Positions 5,201-5,301 of a stretch of 5,301 bases of DNA are shown one piece after another. Position 1 is the first letter of the stretch; each line of letters begins with the position of its first letter. Below the pieces are notes generated by a model. It saw only the letters and a list, made by a program, of their open reading frames with translations. It made no database searches and was not told where the DNA came from. A program made the position numbers and the translations under genes. Source of the stretch: an uncultured Ruminococcus sp. (lineage in GTDB: Bacteria; Bacillota; Clostridia; Oscillospirales; CAG-272); the NCBI GenBank assembly GCA_902797495.1, contig CADBTH010000059.1, forward strand, positions 1-5,301, read 5' to 3'.

Positions 5201-5300
5201 TTCCGCGTTCTCGCCCCGTGAGGCGTATATAACGCGGGGTCCTCAAGCATTCGCAGAATGCTTGGGGTTCACGGCTACGTCGAGGGGCGAGAACGCGGAA
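5201..5300. repeat. Perfect 17-bp inverted repeat enclosing 66 nt with inner hairpins
   Basis: TTCCGCGTTCTCGCCCC (5201-5217) is the exact reverse complement of 5284-5300. Inside are a 12-bp stem with a GCA loop (5241-5252 with 5256-5267, one wobble) and a competing 7-bp stem (5214-5220 with 5233-5239) that shares CCCC with the long arm. The right arm ends one base before the window edge, so the element may continue. It could be a structured non-coding RNA, a long terminator or attenuator, or a copy of a dispersed repeat. I do not recognise an Rfam family. Confidence 0.6.
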
Positions 5301-5301
5301 A

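Noticed and set aside
5094..5300. Minus-strand frame open for 68 codons from the right edge to a TAA at 5096-5094
   Set aside because: It runs through the terminator, the -35 box and all the hairpins, has no ATG, and gives an Arg/Ser-rich peptide with no recognisable fold. Most likely non-coding.
5091..5301. Plus-strand frame open for about 70 codons to the right edge
   Set aside because: It covers the same structured DNA with no ATG or ribosome binding site. Both strands being open is common in GC-rich repeats. A coding role cannot be excluded without the sequence to the right.
5280..5301. Resemblance of GGGGCGAGAACGCGG to the T-box AGGGTGG-ACCGCGG element
   Set aside because: Several core positions differ, and no stem I specifier loop or downstream terminator arrangement is seen.

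Overview
The window looks like a chromosomal segment of a moderately GC-rich Clostridia-type member of the Bacillota, probably from a gut lineage. This is an inference from gene families: a clostridial-style RadC, a TPR gene followed by a DUF4037 gene, and a spermidine-synthase-like methyltransferase. Sigma-A-like promoters, strong AGGAG-type ribosome binding sites and AT-rich intergenic DNA between GC-richer genes fit this. No phage, transposase, CRISPR or tRNA/rRNA gene was recognised.

Layout from left to right. The left edge holds the first ~42 codons of a thymidine kinase (tdk) on the minus strand. An AT-rich divergent intergenic region (129-299) carries a promoter for each side. A two-gene plus-strand operon follows: a TPR protein (300-1127) and, overlapping it by 14 nt, a DUF4037 nucleotidyltransferase-fold protein (1114-2037). 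A 14-bp-stem bidirectional terminator (2037-2068) overlaps the stop codons of both converging genes. A second plus-strand terminator-like hairpin lies inside the opposing gene (2124-2149).

The minus-strand cluster then reads right to left: a lipoprotein (5047-4487) with a clear promoter, a cytosolic von Willebrand A protein (4393-3740), a RadC-family JAB/MPN protein (3675-2977) and a SAM-dependent methyltransferase-fold protein (2990-2067) that overlaps radC by 14 nt. Hairpins separate lipoprotein from VWA and VWA from radC. Only radC and the methyltransferase gene are clearly coupled; no shared pathway is evident for the four genes.

The right edge (about 5118-5301) has no convincing gene but is densely structured. 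It contains a minus-strand intrinsic terminator, a 12-bp hairpin with a 3-nt loop, a second 12-bp hairpin, and a perfect 17-bp inverted repeat enclosing 66 nt and ending one base before the window edge. It is either an unrecognised structured RNA or a dispersed repeat.

The best candidates for new biology are this right-edge element, a 22-bp interrupted inverted repeat that would bury the VWA ribosome binding site in read-through transcripts but not in transcripts from a -10 box placed inside it, and the translationally coupled TPR/nucleotidyltransferase pair of unknown function.
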